The position numbers and the translations under genes were made by a program. 64,000 nucleotides of DNA from Theocolax elegans (taxonomy: Eukaryota > Arthropoda > Insecta > Hymenoptera > Cerocephalidae): NCBI GenBank assembly GCA_026168455.1, contig CM047431.1, positions 54,304,539 through 54,368,538 on the forward strand. The letters are read 5' to 3'. The notes beneath the pieces are model-generated. The model had not been told where the DNA came from, did no database searches, and worked only from the letters and a program-made list of their open reading frames with translations. How positions within the stretch are numbered: position 1 is the first letter of the stretch; each line of letters starts with the position of its first letter. Shown piece after piece: positions 1 through 10,458 of the stretch.

Positions 1-1096
1 TACTCCATAATAGTTTTCTGCAATTGAAAGTACTCAAATCAAAAACACCTTTCAAAAAGGTGTCAAAACCCGCAAGTATATGTGTTAGCATTTTTAAGAT
101 AATTCTATTATAAACAATTAAATATATTAATTATTGCATTTTTAAGATAATTCTATTTTTATACTTATTTATATTTTAATTACACCTTTTTATAAGTAAT
201 TTATACTCCATAATAGTTTTCTGCAATTAAAAGTACTCAAATCAAAAACACCTTTCAAAAAGGTGTCAAAACCCGCAAGTATATGTGTTATTCTAATCAA
301 ACTTTGAAAATTATTATCTGATAAATAAAATTGTTATCTGTCTGATAAATTTTAAAGTATAAGATAAAAATATCTTTGATTCTAATTCCCATATTTTCTC
401 TACTTATTTATATTTTTATTACACCTTTTCTATATCTAACTTATATTCCATAATATTTTTCTGCAATTGAAAGTATTCAATTCGAAAACACCTTCCAAGA
501 AGGTGTCAAAACCCGCAAGTATTGTGCTATTCTCATCAAACTTTGAAAATTGTTATCTGATAAATAAATTCTGCAATTCAATCTGACATTGTTATCTGAT
601 AAATAAATAATTTTAATTTCTAACTACCTTATTTTATCTATTTCTTTGAATTTTAATGAAACATTTTTATAAATATTACGAAAATTTCGTATAAAAAATT
701 TCTGCAATTGAAAGAATTGAAATCAAACTGAAATCGACAAGTATTTTGAATCGTACCATAAATTTATATTTTATATAAACATTTTTATATATATTACTTA
801 AACTTCGTAAAAAGTTTCTGCAATTGAAAGCACTGAAATCAAACTGTAATCGACAAGTATTTTGAACCATGCAAAAATTTCTACCAATCTGAATACAGAT
901 TTTTTTATATGAAAAGTATCTTACACTATTATTTTTCATTTCTGGCCCTCACATGTTTTACAGTTATAAATAAATAATATTCTAATGATATTAATTTGTG
1001 CAAAATTAATTTCTGCAATACTAATAAAATGGACATTTCTTTTTTATTCTTTTAAATAATAAAATAATACTTGCACCACCGTTGGTTAAACGCTTC
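1..1096. repeat. Left arm of a giant inverted repeat (foldback)
   Basis: This arm is the reverse complement of 1383-2477 with very few differences; position 1 pairs with 2477, so the arm probably continues past the left edge of the window. It contains several copies of a roughly 80-bp module (about 1-82, 205-290, 455-540 and more diverged ones at 690-880). Each module holds a short hairpin around ACACCTTTC/AAAAAGGTGT and the motif CTGCAATTGAAAGTA. Both arms carry an identical 87-codon open frame, which is a by-product of the symmetry and not a gene. Confidence 0.93.
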
Positions 1097-1122
1097 GCTC
1101 GCTAGTGGTGCTTGTATCAATC

Positions 1123-1197
1123 GGCCGGGGCCGGGAATCAAACCAGGGACCTCCAGATTACGAGTCCGTCGCCCTACCGACCAAGCCATCGCAGGCC
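1123..1197 (-). pseudogene. tRNA-like sequence (tRNA pseudogene or SINE head), Thr(CGT)-like
   Basis: On the minus strand this 75-bp stretch has an A-box-like TGGCTTGGTCGG and a B-box-like GGTTTGATTCC. A seven-base loop CTCGTAA would place anticodon CGT at plus positions 1160-1162, closed by a weak four-pair stem. The acceptor arm GGCCTGC/CCCGGCC pairs at only five of seven positions and the T stem has a mismatch, so it is probably a degenerate tRNA or tRNA-derived repeat. It sits in the spacer of the giant inverted repeat. Confidence 0.55.
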
Positions 1198-1382
1198 TCT
1201 TTTAGGAACTTTATTAGATAAAAATAATGATGTCTATTTTATCATTGGTGCTGTAGGATATTAAAATTGCCAGATAGTATTGCAATATTTATATATTATT
1301 ACTCATTGCAGTTTCTTCACGGTATTATATACTTTCATAAATGTAAAGGAATACATTAGTAAGTCAGAATTAACACATATAT

Positions 1383-2477
1383 GAAGCGTTTAACCACGGT
1401 GGTGCAAGTATTATTTTATTATTTAAAAGAATAAAAAAGAAATGTCCATTTTATTAGTATTGCAGAAATTAATTTTGCACAAATTAATATCATTAGAATA
1501 TTATTTATTTATAACTGTAAAACATGTGAGGGCCAGAAATGAAAAATAATAGTGTAAGATACTTTTCATATAAAAAAATCTGTATTCAGATTGGTAGAAA
1601 TTTTTGCATGGTTCAAAATACTTGTCGATTACAGTTTGATTTTAGTGCTTTCAATTGCAGAAACTTTTTACGAAGTTTAAGTAATATATATAAAAATGTT
1701 TATATAAAATATAAATTTATGGTACGATTCAAAATACTTGTCGATTTCAGTTTGATTTCAATTCTTTCAATTGCAGAAATTTTTTATACGAAATTTTCGT
1801 AATATTTATAAAAATGTTTCATTAAAATTCAAAGAAATAGATAAAATAAGGTAGTTAGAAATTAAAATTATTTATTTATCAGATAACAATGTCAGATTGA
1901 ATTGCAGAATTTATTTATCAGATAACAATTTTCAAAGTTTGATGAGAATAGCACAATACTTGCGGGTTTTGACACCTTCTTGGAAGGTGTTTTCGAATTG
2001 AATACTTTCAATTGCAGAAAAATATTATGGAATATAAGTTAGATATAGAAAAGGTGTAATAAAAATATAAATAAGTAGAGAAAATATGGGAATTAGAATC
2101 AAAGATATTTTTATCTTATACTTTAAAATTTATCAGACAGATAACAATTTTATTTATCAGATAATAATTTTCAAAGTTTGATTAGAATAACACATATACT
2201 TGCGGGTTTTGACACCTTTTTGAAAGGTGTTTTTGATTTGAGTACTTTTAATTGCAGAAAACTATTATGGAGTATAAATTACTTATAAAAAGGTGTAATT
2301 AAAATATAAATAAGTATAAAAATAGAATTATCTTAAAAATGCAATAATTAATATATTTAATTGTTTATAATAGAATTATCTTAAAAATGCTAACACATAT
2401 ACTTGCGGGTTTTGACACCTTTTTGAAAGGTGTTTTTGATTTGAGTACTTTCAATTGCAGAAAACTATTATGGAGTA
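1383..2477. repeat. Right arm of the giant inverted repeat
   Basis: This is the reverse complement of 1-1096. Modules recur at about 1640-1680, 1748-1795, 1958-2040, 2196-2275 and 2399-2478, each ending in TTTCAATTGCAG followed by an AT-rich stretch. The module pattern continues a little past the symmetry limit, to about 2565. The gap 1097-1382 is the unpaired spacer. Confidence 0.93.
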
Positions 2478-2669
2478 TAAATTACTTATAAAAAGGTGTA
2501 ATTAAAATAATTAAGTATAAAAATAGAATTATCTTAAAAAATGCAATAATTAATATATTTAATTTTTAACCCATTGTATATATCATATGGATATTTGGAA
2601 AAGTGTATGTTATACTTGATTAATATTTATTTCATCTTCAAACAATTTTGCATCTGTATTTAAAGCATT

Positions 2670-2685
2670 ACATTGAATTTTAGAT
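2670..2685. repeat. LINE target-site duplication, left copy
   Basis: ACATTGAATTTTAGAT is repeated exactly at 8117-8132, directly after the poly-A tail. These two copies bracket the non-LTR element and define its ends. Confidence 0.93.
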
Positions 2686-2718
2686 TCGGTTCCAAACCGT
2701 CGTAGCGATAGGACGTGT
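2686..2718 (+). promoter_or_regulatory. Putative internal RNA polymerase II promoter of the LINE
   Basis: The element begins TCGGTTCC. GGACGTGT lies at +26 to +33 counted from the first element base, with ACGTG at +28 to +32. RGACGTGY at this spacing is the downstream promoter element described for TATA-less insect LINEs such as I, Doc and jockey. The match and spacing are seen in the sequence; promoter function is inferred. Confidence 0.65.
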
Positions 2719-2900
2719 TTGTAAACAGTTCCCTTACGTGTAATTAGCTCAAATGAGTGAAATTCCTATTACATAACTATACTTTACAGAGTGTTTTTCA
2801 GTGAAAATTAGTGAAGTGTATTAAAAAACAATAATAATTTGTGTCAGTTCTTTTTTTTTTCTTTTTTTTTTTCTTTTACTCTTAGGAGTACAAAGAGATT

Positions 2901-2927
2901 AGATACCTTTGTTGGACAAAGGTATCT
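2901..2927 (+). other. Perfect hairpin just upstream of LINE ORF1
   Basis: An 11-bp perfect stem (AGATACCTTTG / CAAAGGTATCT) with a 5-base loop TTGGA ends 17 bases before the ORF1 ATG. It follows a long T/C-rich tract (2851-2880). It may be a packaging or translation signal of the element RNA; only the structure is observed. Confidence 0.7.
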
Positions 2928-2944
2928 ACATCTAACCTAGCAAA

Positions 2945-4195
2945 ATGGCCTCAAACTCACAGTCAATCTCTCCTAATGGATCATACGCAGAAGTTATTCA
3001 ACAAACGATTAATCCTACAAAAGAACAAGCCATAATAATGGACTCCATGGACGGCATATCGATTCAAGATTACACGAAAGCTATTGGTAATTTAACAAGT
3101 CCCAAAAACATACTCTTTGTTTCACGTATATCTCACAGTCGTGTATGCATGTATCTGAGAAGTAGAGAAATAGCAGATAATCTCACAGAAAAAATTAAAA
3201 ACGTAAAAATAGGTGATCACACTCTTAGTATCAGACCACTCATCTCCAAAACAAAACGTATAATAATATCGAATGTATGCCCAATCATTCCAAACAACCT
3301 TATAAAAGATGAGCTGCAAAAATCAGGAGTAATTCCATCGTCTAACATAACGTACATCAAAGCTGGTATGAATGACCCTGAATACTCTCATGTTTTAAGT
3401 TTTCGGAGACAAATGTACGTTCAACCTGAAGACATATCAAAAGTTCCAGCAAATATAAATATTAAATACGAAGACACGGATTATTGGATTTATTTATCTA
3501 CAGAGAAGTTAGTCTGCTTTCAATGTAAACAAGAGGGCCACCTAGCCAAGTATTGTAAGAATGATATCAACAACATTCCAAACATAAATATACCATCACA
3601 AAAGACGACCGAAACTGAGGCAAATTACACTGACTTACACTTTCCTGCCCTGACCCAAATTGAGAGAAACATTGAAGATAAGAAACCACAAGATACAAAC
3701 ATGCAACCTCCATCATCAGCCGGAATAAAACGTGCCCTCTCCAATTCGCTAACGTCTTCTACCACCAATTCACAGTCTGATAACCCAGAAGAGCAAAGGA
3801 CAATAATAACAACATCAAAAAACAAGTCAAAAAAATCAAAAAACACTCTTTATAATCGTGAACAAGTATCTACTGAACTACAACCAGCAAAAAATTTAAT
3901 AGCAAGTATTAGTGACAAATACAAAATAAATATAGACAGTTTAACAGACTTTTTATATGAATCATATAATAATTCCAAAATTGTAAAAACTGCATACAAA
4001 TACACGTCTGACATTTCGGCTTTAAATATGATGTTATCAGAAATTTCGGATGTGCTAACAGACAACAAACTAAAAAATAGAATTTCAAGAATTCAAAAGA
4101 GACTGTCCTCTCCTTTACCCGATGAAACTTACAACTCCGACTCCAGCTCGCAAGACGTACAAGAACAAAATAAATTGCTTGGTCTTGACATATAA
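2945..4195 (+). CDS. LINE ORF1: CCHC zinc-knuckle RNA-binding protein
   Basis: 416 residues. Residues about 190-204 form a zinc knuckle C-x2-C-x4-H-x4-C (CFQCKQEGHLAKYC). The preceding 100 residues resemble the RNA-binding region of insect LINE ORF1 proteins. The tail is rich in Ser, Asn, Lys and Gln and probably disordered. By analogy it coats the element RNA and forms the ribonucleoprotein needed for target-primed reverse transcription. The ATG is in a good context (CAAAATGG). The frame is open throughout and ends 13 bases before ORF2. Confidence 0.9.
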   Translation: MASNSQSISPNGSYAEVIQQTINPTKEQAIIMDSMDGISIQDYTKAIGNLTSPKNILFVSRISHSRVCMYLRSREIADNLTEKIKNVKIGDHTLSIRPLISKTKRIIISNVCPIIPNNLIKDELQKSGVIPSSNITYIKAGMNDPEYSHVLSFRRQMYVQPEDISKVPANINIKYEDTDYWIYLSTEKLVCFQCKQEGHLAKYCKNDINNIPNINIPSQKTTETEANYTDLHFPALTQIERNIEDKKPQDTNMQPPSSAGIKRALSNSLTSSTTNSQSDNPEEQRTIITTSKNKSKKSKNTLYNREQVSTELQPAKNLIASISDKYKINIDSLTDFLYESYNNSKIVKTAYKYTSDISALNMMLSEISDVLTDNKLKNRISRIQKRLSSPLPDETYNSDSSSQDVQEQNKLLGLDI

Positions 4196-4208
4196 ATAAA
4201 ACAACAAA

Positions 4209-7200
4209 ATGGACACAAAAAAAGAAACACATAAGCAATCATTAAATATTTTATATTGGAATGTCAGAAGCTTAAATCAAAGACTATTAGAAATTCAATC
4301 AAAAAAAGACCAATTCGACATCATAATTTGTGTAGAAACTTGGCTTACGACAAAAGACAGCGTCAACATACCAGGATTTTCAACATTCCGGAAGGATAGA
4401 ATTTACGCAAGAGGAGGTGGTATTATAGTGTTTATACGAAAAACTCTTGCGTACATTGAACTCGACTATATTAACTCGCCAGATCAATCAGTCGAATTAT
4501 GCGGACTAAAAATAAACAACGTTTACCCTTCTTTTGATATAATTATTTGTTACAGGTCGCCAGGAATCACTCTCTCACAAAATAGCTGGAATAAAATAAT
4601 TAAAAATGTAAACATAAAAAATAGTTTATTACTTGGTGATTTCAACTCACACAACTTAATTTGGAATTGCGAACACACAGATCTAAATGGTAGAAGACTA
4701 GAAAGTTCCATAGAAAATCAAAACTTATTTCTTCATAACAGTAACACTAAAACTTATTTTGATTTCAAAAAACACTACAGCTCAAATCTTGACTTAATAT
4801 TTTCTACTTTAGATCTGTGTGACAAATTACAAGTAAATGTGAAAGACGAGACCTGGGGATCTGACCATTCCCCTATATTAATAGAATTAAATGTTGAAAA
4901 AAACTATTACAAAAAAAAATCATTTAAATTAAATACTATCCGTACAAACTGGTATAATTTTAATAAATCGTTAGAGAACGATTTTCATAAATTTTCGACT
5001 TGCGAATATGAGTCTTTACTCCCAAATGAAAAGTATAATTTTTTCATAGAAATTGTATCTAACTCAATAAAATTAAGTACCCCCACCCCTAAACATACAA
5101 AAAAAAAAAAGACTAGAAATCCAGTCCCATGGTGGGACGGTGAATGTTCTAAAGCCATCAGGTTGAGAACAGCGGCTTACAGAAAATGGACATTTTCACT
5201 CACTTTAAACGACCTTATCAACTATAATAAACTATGTGCTATTGCCAAAAGGCTTTTCAAAAATAAGAAAAAATTATGTTTCAGAATTTTTGTTTCAAAC
5301 TTAAATTTTCGCTCCAACCCTAGTTATACTTGGAACATATGTAAAATCTTTAAAAATAAATGGACGAAAATCCCACCTGAACACAATAGTGAACACCTAC
5401 AACCATCTGATAAATTGGAAATAGCGCTCAATAAAATTAGTCCGGCGTGGGCTCAGACAAACCCTGATTGGATACCCCCATGTCAGGAAAATAAATTTTT
5501 TGATAATCCCTATACCCTAACAGAATTTAACATTGCTCTCAATGCAAAAAAATCAAAATCAGCCTCGGGAATGGATGGAATTAGTTTTGAAACACTTAAA
5601 AATCTACCTGATAAATTAAAAACTTTATTATTAAATATATTTAATGAAATGTATAAATATAATAGTTTCCCAAACAGCTGGAAAAATTCCTTCATTCTTT
5701 TCTTAAAAAAATCGGATAACAAAAGCTTTAGACCGATATCTCTAACCTCATGCGTGTGCAAGCTCTTTGAAACTTTAATAAAAAACAGATTACAATGGTG
5801 GTCAGAAAAAAATAACTTCATTCCATGCAACCAACAAGGATTCCGAAAAGGCAGATCGTGCATCGATAATGTTATAAATCTCACACTAAAAATTGATGAA
5901 GCTTTTAAAGAAAAAAAGGAAGTCTTAGCGGCATTTCTCGATGTACAATCTGCATTTGATAATGTAAATATAGACATTTTATTAAAAAAACTATCTCGTA
6001 TAGGATGTCCACCAAATCTATTAAAATTTATAAAATTTTTATCGCACGAAAGAATAATTTTTTCGGAAACTATTGACACAAACTTTAGATTGAGTTACAA
6101 GGGAGTCCCTCAGGGTGGAGTTCTGAGCCCATTGCTATATATTATATATACGACTTCAATCAACGAAAATTTACCAAAAAGTATCTCTATTTCTCAATTT
6201 GCGGATGATATCGCTGTGTACACAAAATTCAAATCGATTAAAAGAGGAAAAAATTTAATTACCAAAGCTATAAAAACTATTAACACAAACTTAAATAATC
6301 TCGGATTAGATTTATCAACAATCAAAACATCAATTATACACTTTAACAACAAACATATACAACCCGGTAACGTAGAAATTAACATCAATAATCATACCAT
6401 TAAATCTCAAGAAAAAGTAAGATTTCTGGGAATAATCTTTGATTTTAAATTATCATTTAAACATCATTATGATTTAATTGTTAAAAAGTGCTCATCTGCC
6501 CTAAATATTTTAAAATATTTATGCGGAACATGGTGGGGCTGTCATCCTGAAACATTAATAACTATGTACAAAAGTTATATAAGAACAATTATAGATTATG
6601 GATGTTTTATTTACACAACTGGCAGGAAAAATAATACAAAAAAACTCGAAAAAATACAACTTGCTGCTATTCGATGTGCTTTAGGGTATAGAAAAACCAC
6701 GCCAACTAACATAGTCCTAGCAGAATCAAAAATATCAACTATTAGCGATAGAATCGAATACTTATGTAATTCATATCTAACAAAAACCCTATCTAACAAC
6801 AATACAATAACATTCAAAGCTATAAAAAGTAATTATTTTATCAATCTAAAATGTAAACCAAAAAACATAAGCATTTTAAATAAATGCATTATGACTACTT
6901 TCAAATGCTTAGATTTAATAGATTCGATTCCAAATTATAACATATACAATAGCGATTATAGCACAATTATGACTTGCATACCCTTTGAGACCGATTTGGG
7001 AGAGGAGCTAAAGAAATCTCGTAACCCTAACTTAATTATCTCGAATGCAATAAAAAGTAACAAAGCTTGTGCTATTTTTACCGATGGGAGCAAAATAAAA
7101 CACGCTACAAGCGTAGGCTCCGCATGTTCTTGTCCGCAATTAAACATCAAAATCACTAAAAGTATCTATAAAGAATGCTCAATTTACACAGCTGAGTGCA

Positions 7201-7961
7201 TTGCAATGAACGACGCGTTTGATATCGCACTGCAAAATAATGCAACTAATTTTAACATATTTTGTGATTCACTTAGCGTTCTAATGAGTTTAAACACAAA
7301 TAAAATCAGCATAAAAACTAATAAATACATATTAGACATAAAAAGAAAATACAACGATTTTTTACATTTTAATCCAAATAATAACATTAAAATATATTGG
7401 ATTCCTTCTCACATCGGTCTCGAAGGAAATGAGGCTGTTGACCAGCTAGCAAAAACAGCAACAGATAACTCCCATCTCAACATATCGTCAATTCCCTTTA
7501 CAGACAAATTAGAATTATATAAAGAAAAAGCCTTTCGATCAACATCAAATTTCATAAAAAGCCAAGGCCTATTTAAAGAAAAGCGATTTTTTGAACTATA
7601 TAATAGCGATCTTCGAACTCCTTGGTTCAAGAATAAAAATTTATCTAGAGAAACTATATCAATAATAAACAGATGTAGGTCTAACCATTATAACCTCGCA
7701 GCCTCTCTTGCTCGAATGAATCTAATTTCCAATCCTTTATGTAAATGTAATTCCGCAGACGAAGACTTATATCATATTATATGTAAATGCGAACTTTACA
7801 CAACTCAAAGATTAAAACTTCAAAATCAGTTAAAAAAAGCAAATATCCAATTCTATGAAGATACAGTTATATCAACAGTTGATTCTTTTTTTATAAATCC
7901 AAATATCCCCGCTTGCTTACGCTTAATAAAATTCTTTAAGGATTGCGGCTTAACTGTGTAA
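4209..7961 (+). CDS. LINE ORF2: APE endonuclease, reverse transcriptase, RNase H
   Basis: 1250 residues without internal stops. The N-terminal endonuclease (about 10-225) shows WNVRSLN, the catalytic Glu in CVETWL, GDFNSHN and SDHSPI. The reverse transcriptase (about 430-720) shows QGFRKGRS, AFLDVQSAFDNV, GVPQGGVLSPLL and the catalytic FADD near residue 663. RNase H (about 950-1085) has FTDGSK, YTAECIAM, FCDSLSVL and IPSHIGLEGNEAVDQLAK, so the Asp, Glu, Asp, His and Asp positions are all present. A C-terminal Cys/His cluster (CKCNSADEDLYHIICKC) follows. The enzyme nicks target DNA, primes cDNA synthesis there and degrades template RNA. All catalytic motifs look intact, so it is potentially active. 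Confidence 0.93.
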   Translation: MDTKKETHKQSLNILYWNVRSLNQRLLEIQSKKDQFDIIICVETWLTTKDSVNIPGFSTFRKDRIYARGGGIIVFIRKTLAYIELDYINSPDQSVELCGLKINNVYPSFDIIICYRSPGITLSQNSWNKIIKNVNIKNSLLLGDFNSHNLIWNCEHTDLNGRRLESSIENQNLFLHNSNTKTYFDFKKHYSSNLDLIFSTLDLCDKLQVNVKDETWGSDHSPILIELNVEKNYYKKKSFKLNTIRTNWYNFNKSLENDFHKFSTCEYESLLPNEKYNFFIEIVSNSIKLSTPTPKHTKKKKTRNPVPWWDGECSKAIRLRTAAYRKWTFSLTLNDLINYNKLCAIAKRLFKNKKKLCFRIFVSNLNFRSNPSYTWNICKIFKNKWTKIPPEHNSEHLQPSDKLEIALNKISPAWAQTNPDWIPPCQENKFFDNPYTLTEFNIALNAKKSKSASGMDGISFETLKNLPDKLKTLLLNIFNEMYKYNSFPNSWKNSFILFLKKSDNKSFRPISLTSCVCKLFETLIKNRLQWWSEKNNFIPCNQQGFRKGRSCIDNVINLTLKIDEAFKEKKEVLAAFLDVQSAFDNVNIDILLKKLSRIGCPPNLLKFIKFLSHERIIFSETIDTNFRLSYKGVPQGGVLSPLLYIIYTTSINENLPKSISISQFADDIAVYTKFKSIKRGKNLITKAIKTINTNLNNLGLDLSTIKTSIIHFNNKHIQPGNVEININNHTIKSQEKVRFLGIIFDFKLSFKHHYDLIVKKCSSALNILKYLCGTWWGCHPETLITMYKSYIRTIIDYGCFIYTTGRKNNTKKLEKIQLAAIRCALGYRKTTPTNIVLAESKISTISDRIEYLCNSYLTKTLSNNNTITFKAIKSNYFINLKCKPKNISILNKCIMTTFKCLDLIDSIPNYNIYNSDYSTIMTCIPFETDLGEELKKSRNPNLIISNAIKSNKACAIFTDGSKIKHATSVGSACSCPQLNIKITKSIYKECSIYTAECIAMNDAFDIALQNNATNFNIFCDSLSVLMSLNTNKISIKTNKYILDIKRKYNDFLHFNPNNNIKIYWIPSHIGLEGNEAVDQLAKTATDNSHLNISSIPFTDKLELYKEKAFRSTSNFIKSQGLFKEKRFFELYNSDLRTPWFKNKNLSRETISIINRCRSNHYNLAASLARMNLISNPLCKCNSADEDLYHIICKCELYTTQRLKLQNQLKKANIQFYEDTVISTVDSFFINPNIPACLRLIKFFKDCGLTV

Positions 7962-8116
7962 TAAAAAAATACAAAAAAAAATGTTTGTTTGTAAAATAAA
8001 TTGTAACAGTAGTATAATGCGCATTTGTTATAACAAAATGTAATACAAAACTGTAGCGAATATAAACCTCTACAAGGTTTCAAATCGCTTAAATAATAAA
8101 AAAAAAAAAAAAAAAA

Positions 8117-8132
8117 ACATTGAATTTTAGAT
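8117..8132. repeat. LINE target-site duplication, right copy
   Basis: Exact copy of 2670-2685, directly following the poly-A run. The first base could belong to either the tail or the duplication. Confidence 0.93.
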
Positions 8133-8362
8133 CCGTTATTATTATTGAGTATACGTTTAAAAATTTTATGAGTTTTATCAAGAATGAGTAAACAAATACA
8201 CATTCTTTCATGTTATGTTCACAACTTTTTTTTTGCGCCTGGAAAAAATACATATATTATGTATTCTTGAAAAAACAATTTTAAAATATATATATATTAT
8301 ATAAATATTCCGCCGCACGCACACACACCCACATACATACATACATATATATACACATATAT

Positions 8363-8700
8363 GGGCTATTTCACGTCAAGTGGTACGATGAAAATTTTAA
8401 ATCACTCCAAAATTTGAGAACAGGCTGGAAACATCTTCCAGAACATACAAAAAAAATTTAAGTGTTAAAAATAATTTGCTTAAGAGTTATTTGACCATGA
8501 AAAGTGGAAATTTTTCAATTTTTTAGAAAAATTTCTATTTTTAAAGCCATTTATCTCAAAATCTGTTGATTTTTTTGAAAAAACATTAGAATCAACTTTT
8601 GTTTAAATTAATCTTTAGAACTTATCTACCCTGGTTACATTTCTTAATTTTAAAATCTCGAAGAGAAAGAACACCCAAACATATTGAATATCAATTTTGA
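8363..8700. mobile_element. Diverged half copy of the palindromic TA-tract element
   Basis: The sequence starts GGGCTATTTCACGTCAAG, directly after a (TA)/(CA) tract, and stays recognisably similar to the left arms at 44867 and 54773 for about 250 bp, including the 'ATCTCAAAATCT' stretch. The matching right arm was not found, so it is an old truncated copy. Confidence 0.6.
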
Positions 8701-9291
8701 TATACAGGGTGTTTCATTTCAATTCGACCACGCGTGTAGCCTCTGTAAAAAACGAATGATATTAAAAAATTCACACGGACAGCGATAGTATAAAACATAA
8801 GGGGATATCGGACTCAGAAAATGGCTATTTTTAATATTTTTATATAAACAAAAGAACAAATTATTGAAAAAATGCTGAACGCCATGCCCTTAGGCAACTT
8901 TTAAACAGTATACTCAAAATTTTTTAATTGATATTTCAATTACGATGTTTGGGATGAAAATTTATGCCTTTTTAGATAAATAATTATCAACCGAAAATTG
9001 TTTATTGGATTATTATTAACAAATTTATTTTTTCTTAAAAAATAAAAACGTCATGCCCTCGCTTTTGTTTCAAACTATCAATATGAATTTATTCAGATTT
9101 TCAATTTATTATTTCCAACATAATTTTTATGTTGAAAAGTGTAGATCCCTGTAACTTGGGTCCGATATCTCGACAAGGAAGGGCCTGACATTTTGATTTT
9201 TTAACTAAAAATAGTTTTTGTTAATAATAATTAAATGAACATTTTATGATCGGTAATTTTGATCAAACCATTTGTTGACTCCGACATCCCT
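8700..9291. repeat. Decayed dispersed repeat (partner at about 35140-35390)
   Basis: Starting with TACAGGGTGTTTCATTTC, the stretch is non-coding. Its part 8945-9165 aligns with 35150-35375, including the shared block GATCCCTGTAACTTGGGTCC and 'AACGTCATGCCC'. No open frame remains. Confidence 0.65.
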
Positions 9292-9650
9292 TTAAGGGGG
9301 TGGCATACCCAATGGGTTACCGACCGAGCAGAAAAAGATAATATTGAATTTATTTAAAAAAATATACAATTTTATGAAAAACCCAAATACAGAAGCACTA
9401 GATAATTAAATAATAATTCATTCTACAAAGTTTCAAGTTAATACGACAAAGACACCCTAAATAATATCTGCACCGAAATTTTTTAGGGTGTCTTTGTCGT
9501 ATTGACCTGGAAATATGTAGAATTACTTATTATTTAATCATCTAGTGATTTTGTATTCGGATGTTGAATAAAATTGCGTATTTTTTTAAATAAATGCAAC
9601 AATTATTTTTTCTGCTCGGTCGGTAACTTACTGAGTATGCCACCTCCTTA
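9292..9650. mobile_element. Hairpin (foldback) MITE 1
   Basis: The ends TTAAGGGGGTGGCATAC and the reverse complement of TATGCCACCTCCTTA are paired, and most of the 359-bp element is a long imperfect palindrome. Its centre is near 9470, with the two halves of 'TACGACAAAGACACCCTAA' facing each other. There is no coding capacity. It must be mobilised in trans, if it is a transposon derivative. Confidence 0.8.
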
Positions 9651-9848
9651 ATGTCACAAAGGAAATAACTAAACCTTAAAATTATTTGTTATATATTTTT
9701 AAAATAACATAAATGCGGCAGACCTGGTTGTTACCGATCGAGCAAAATGTCTTAAATTTACACGAAACTGAAAAATACCCAAATACATCTTCAAAAAAAA
9801 ATTTGTATAACTACATATGTTTTAAACTTGTAACATAATAAATTAGTA

Positions 9849-10458
9849 CACATCTTCGGGAAACGAATCTTTACCGAACTCTATAGGATATGTTTACTAC
9901 TATAAAAATTTAAAGAAACCCAGAGTTTTAAACTCTAACGCTCTTTTTACGATAGATAACGAAAAAATTCACCATAAAATTTCTTGATTTTGATCAATTA
10001 TAACTCAAAAACAAATAAAGATAGATATTCAAACTTAAGTTCAGAAGAAAACTGAGATCGAGTAGATTGGATTAAAGAAAAGAAGCTTAAATATTTTAAT
10101 TTGACCAAAAGTTATGGAAAAAATAAAACTAAAAAGGCAATTTGGCCTAAAAAATCAGTAGAATTCGTTTTTCTTTTATAACTTTCGACCAAATCAAAAT
10201 ATTAAAGCTTCTTTTCTTTTAAATCCAATCTACTCGATCTCAGTTTTCTTCTGATTTTAAGTTTGACTATATCTATCTCTATTTGTTTTTAAGTTCTATA
10301 AGTGACCCAAGTCAAGAAATTTTTTGGCGAATTTTTTCGTTATTTGCTTATATCTATCGTAAAAAGAGCATCAAAGGCTGAAATTCTGGGTTTCTTTATA
10401 TTTTTATAGTAGTAAACATATCCTAAAGTTTGGTAAAAATCCGTTTCCCGGAGATGTG
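9849..10458. mobile_element. Hairpin (foldback) MITE 2
   Basis: CACATCTTCGGGAAACG at the left pairs with CGTTTCCCGGAGATGTG at the right. The arms are about 290 bp each with a short loop near 10155, and they include 'ATCGAGTAGATTGGATT' facing 'AATCCAATCTACTCGAT'. No open frame is present. Confidence 0.8.

Larger units (their letters stand above)
2686..8116 (+). mobile_element. Full-length non-LTR retrotransposon (LINE) with endonuclease, RT and RNase H
   Basis: The element is about 5.43 kb: a 5' UTR (2686-2944), ORF1, a 13-bp gap, ORF2, a 3' UTR (7962-8096) and a poly-A tail ending at 8116. It is flanked by a perfect 16-bp duplication. Both ORFs are open, so the insertion looks young. ORF2 combines an APE-type endonuclease, a reverse transcriptase and a C-terminal RNase H. 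That combination, with a CCHC ORF1, points to the I-like group of insect LINEs; exact clade assignment would need a tree. The poly-A end rather than LTRs, and the single APE/RT polyprotein, exclude a retrovirus-like element. Confidence 0.93.

Noticed and set aside
676..1802. Identical 87-codon frames on opposite strands (676-939 and 1539-1802)
   Set aside because: They are the same repeat module seen in the two arms of the inverted repeat, and the translation has no protein-like pattern.
1..2565. CRISPR-like array
   Set aside because: The repeated modules are long, diverged and inverted, and this is nuclear eukaryotic DNA.
5510..6079. 189-codon minus-strand frame and other antisense frames within the LINE
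   Set aside because: They overlap strongly supported LINE ORF2 in antisense and show no domain; such frames are expected opposite AT-rich coding sequence.
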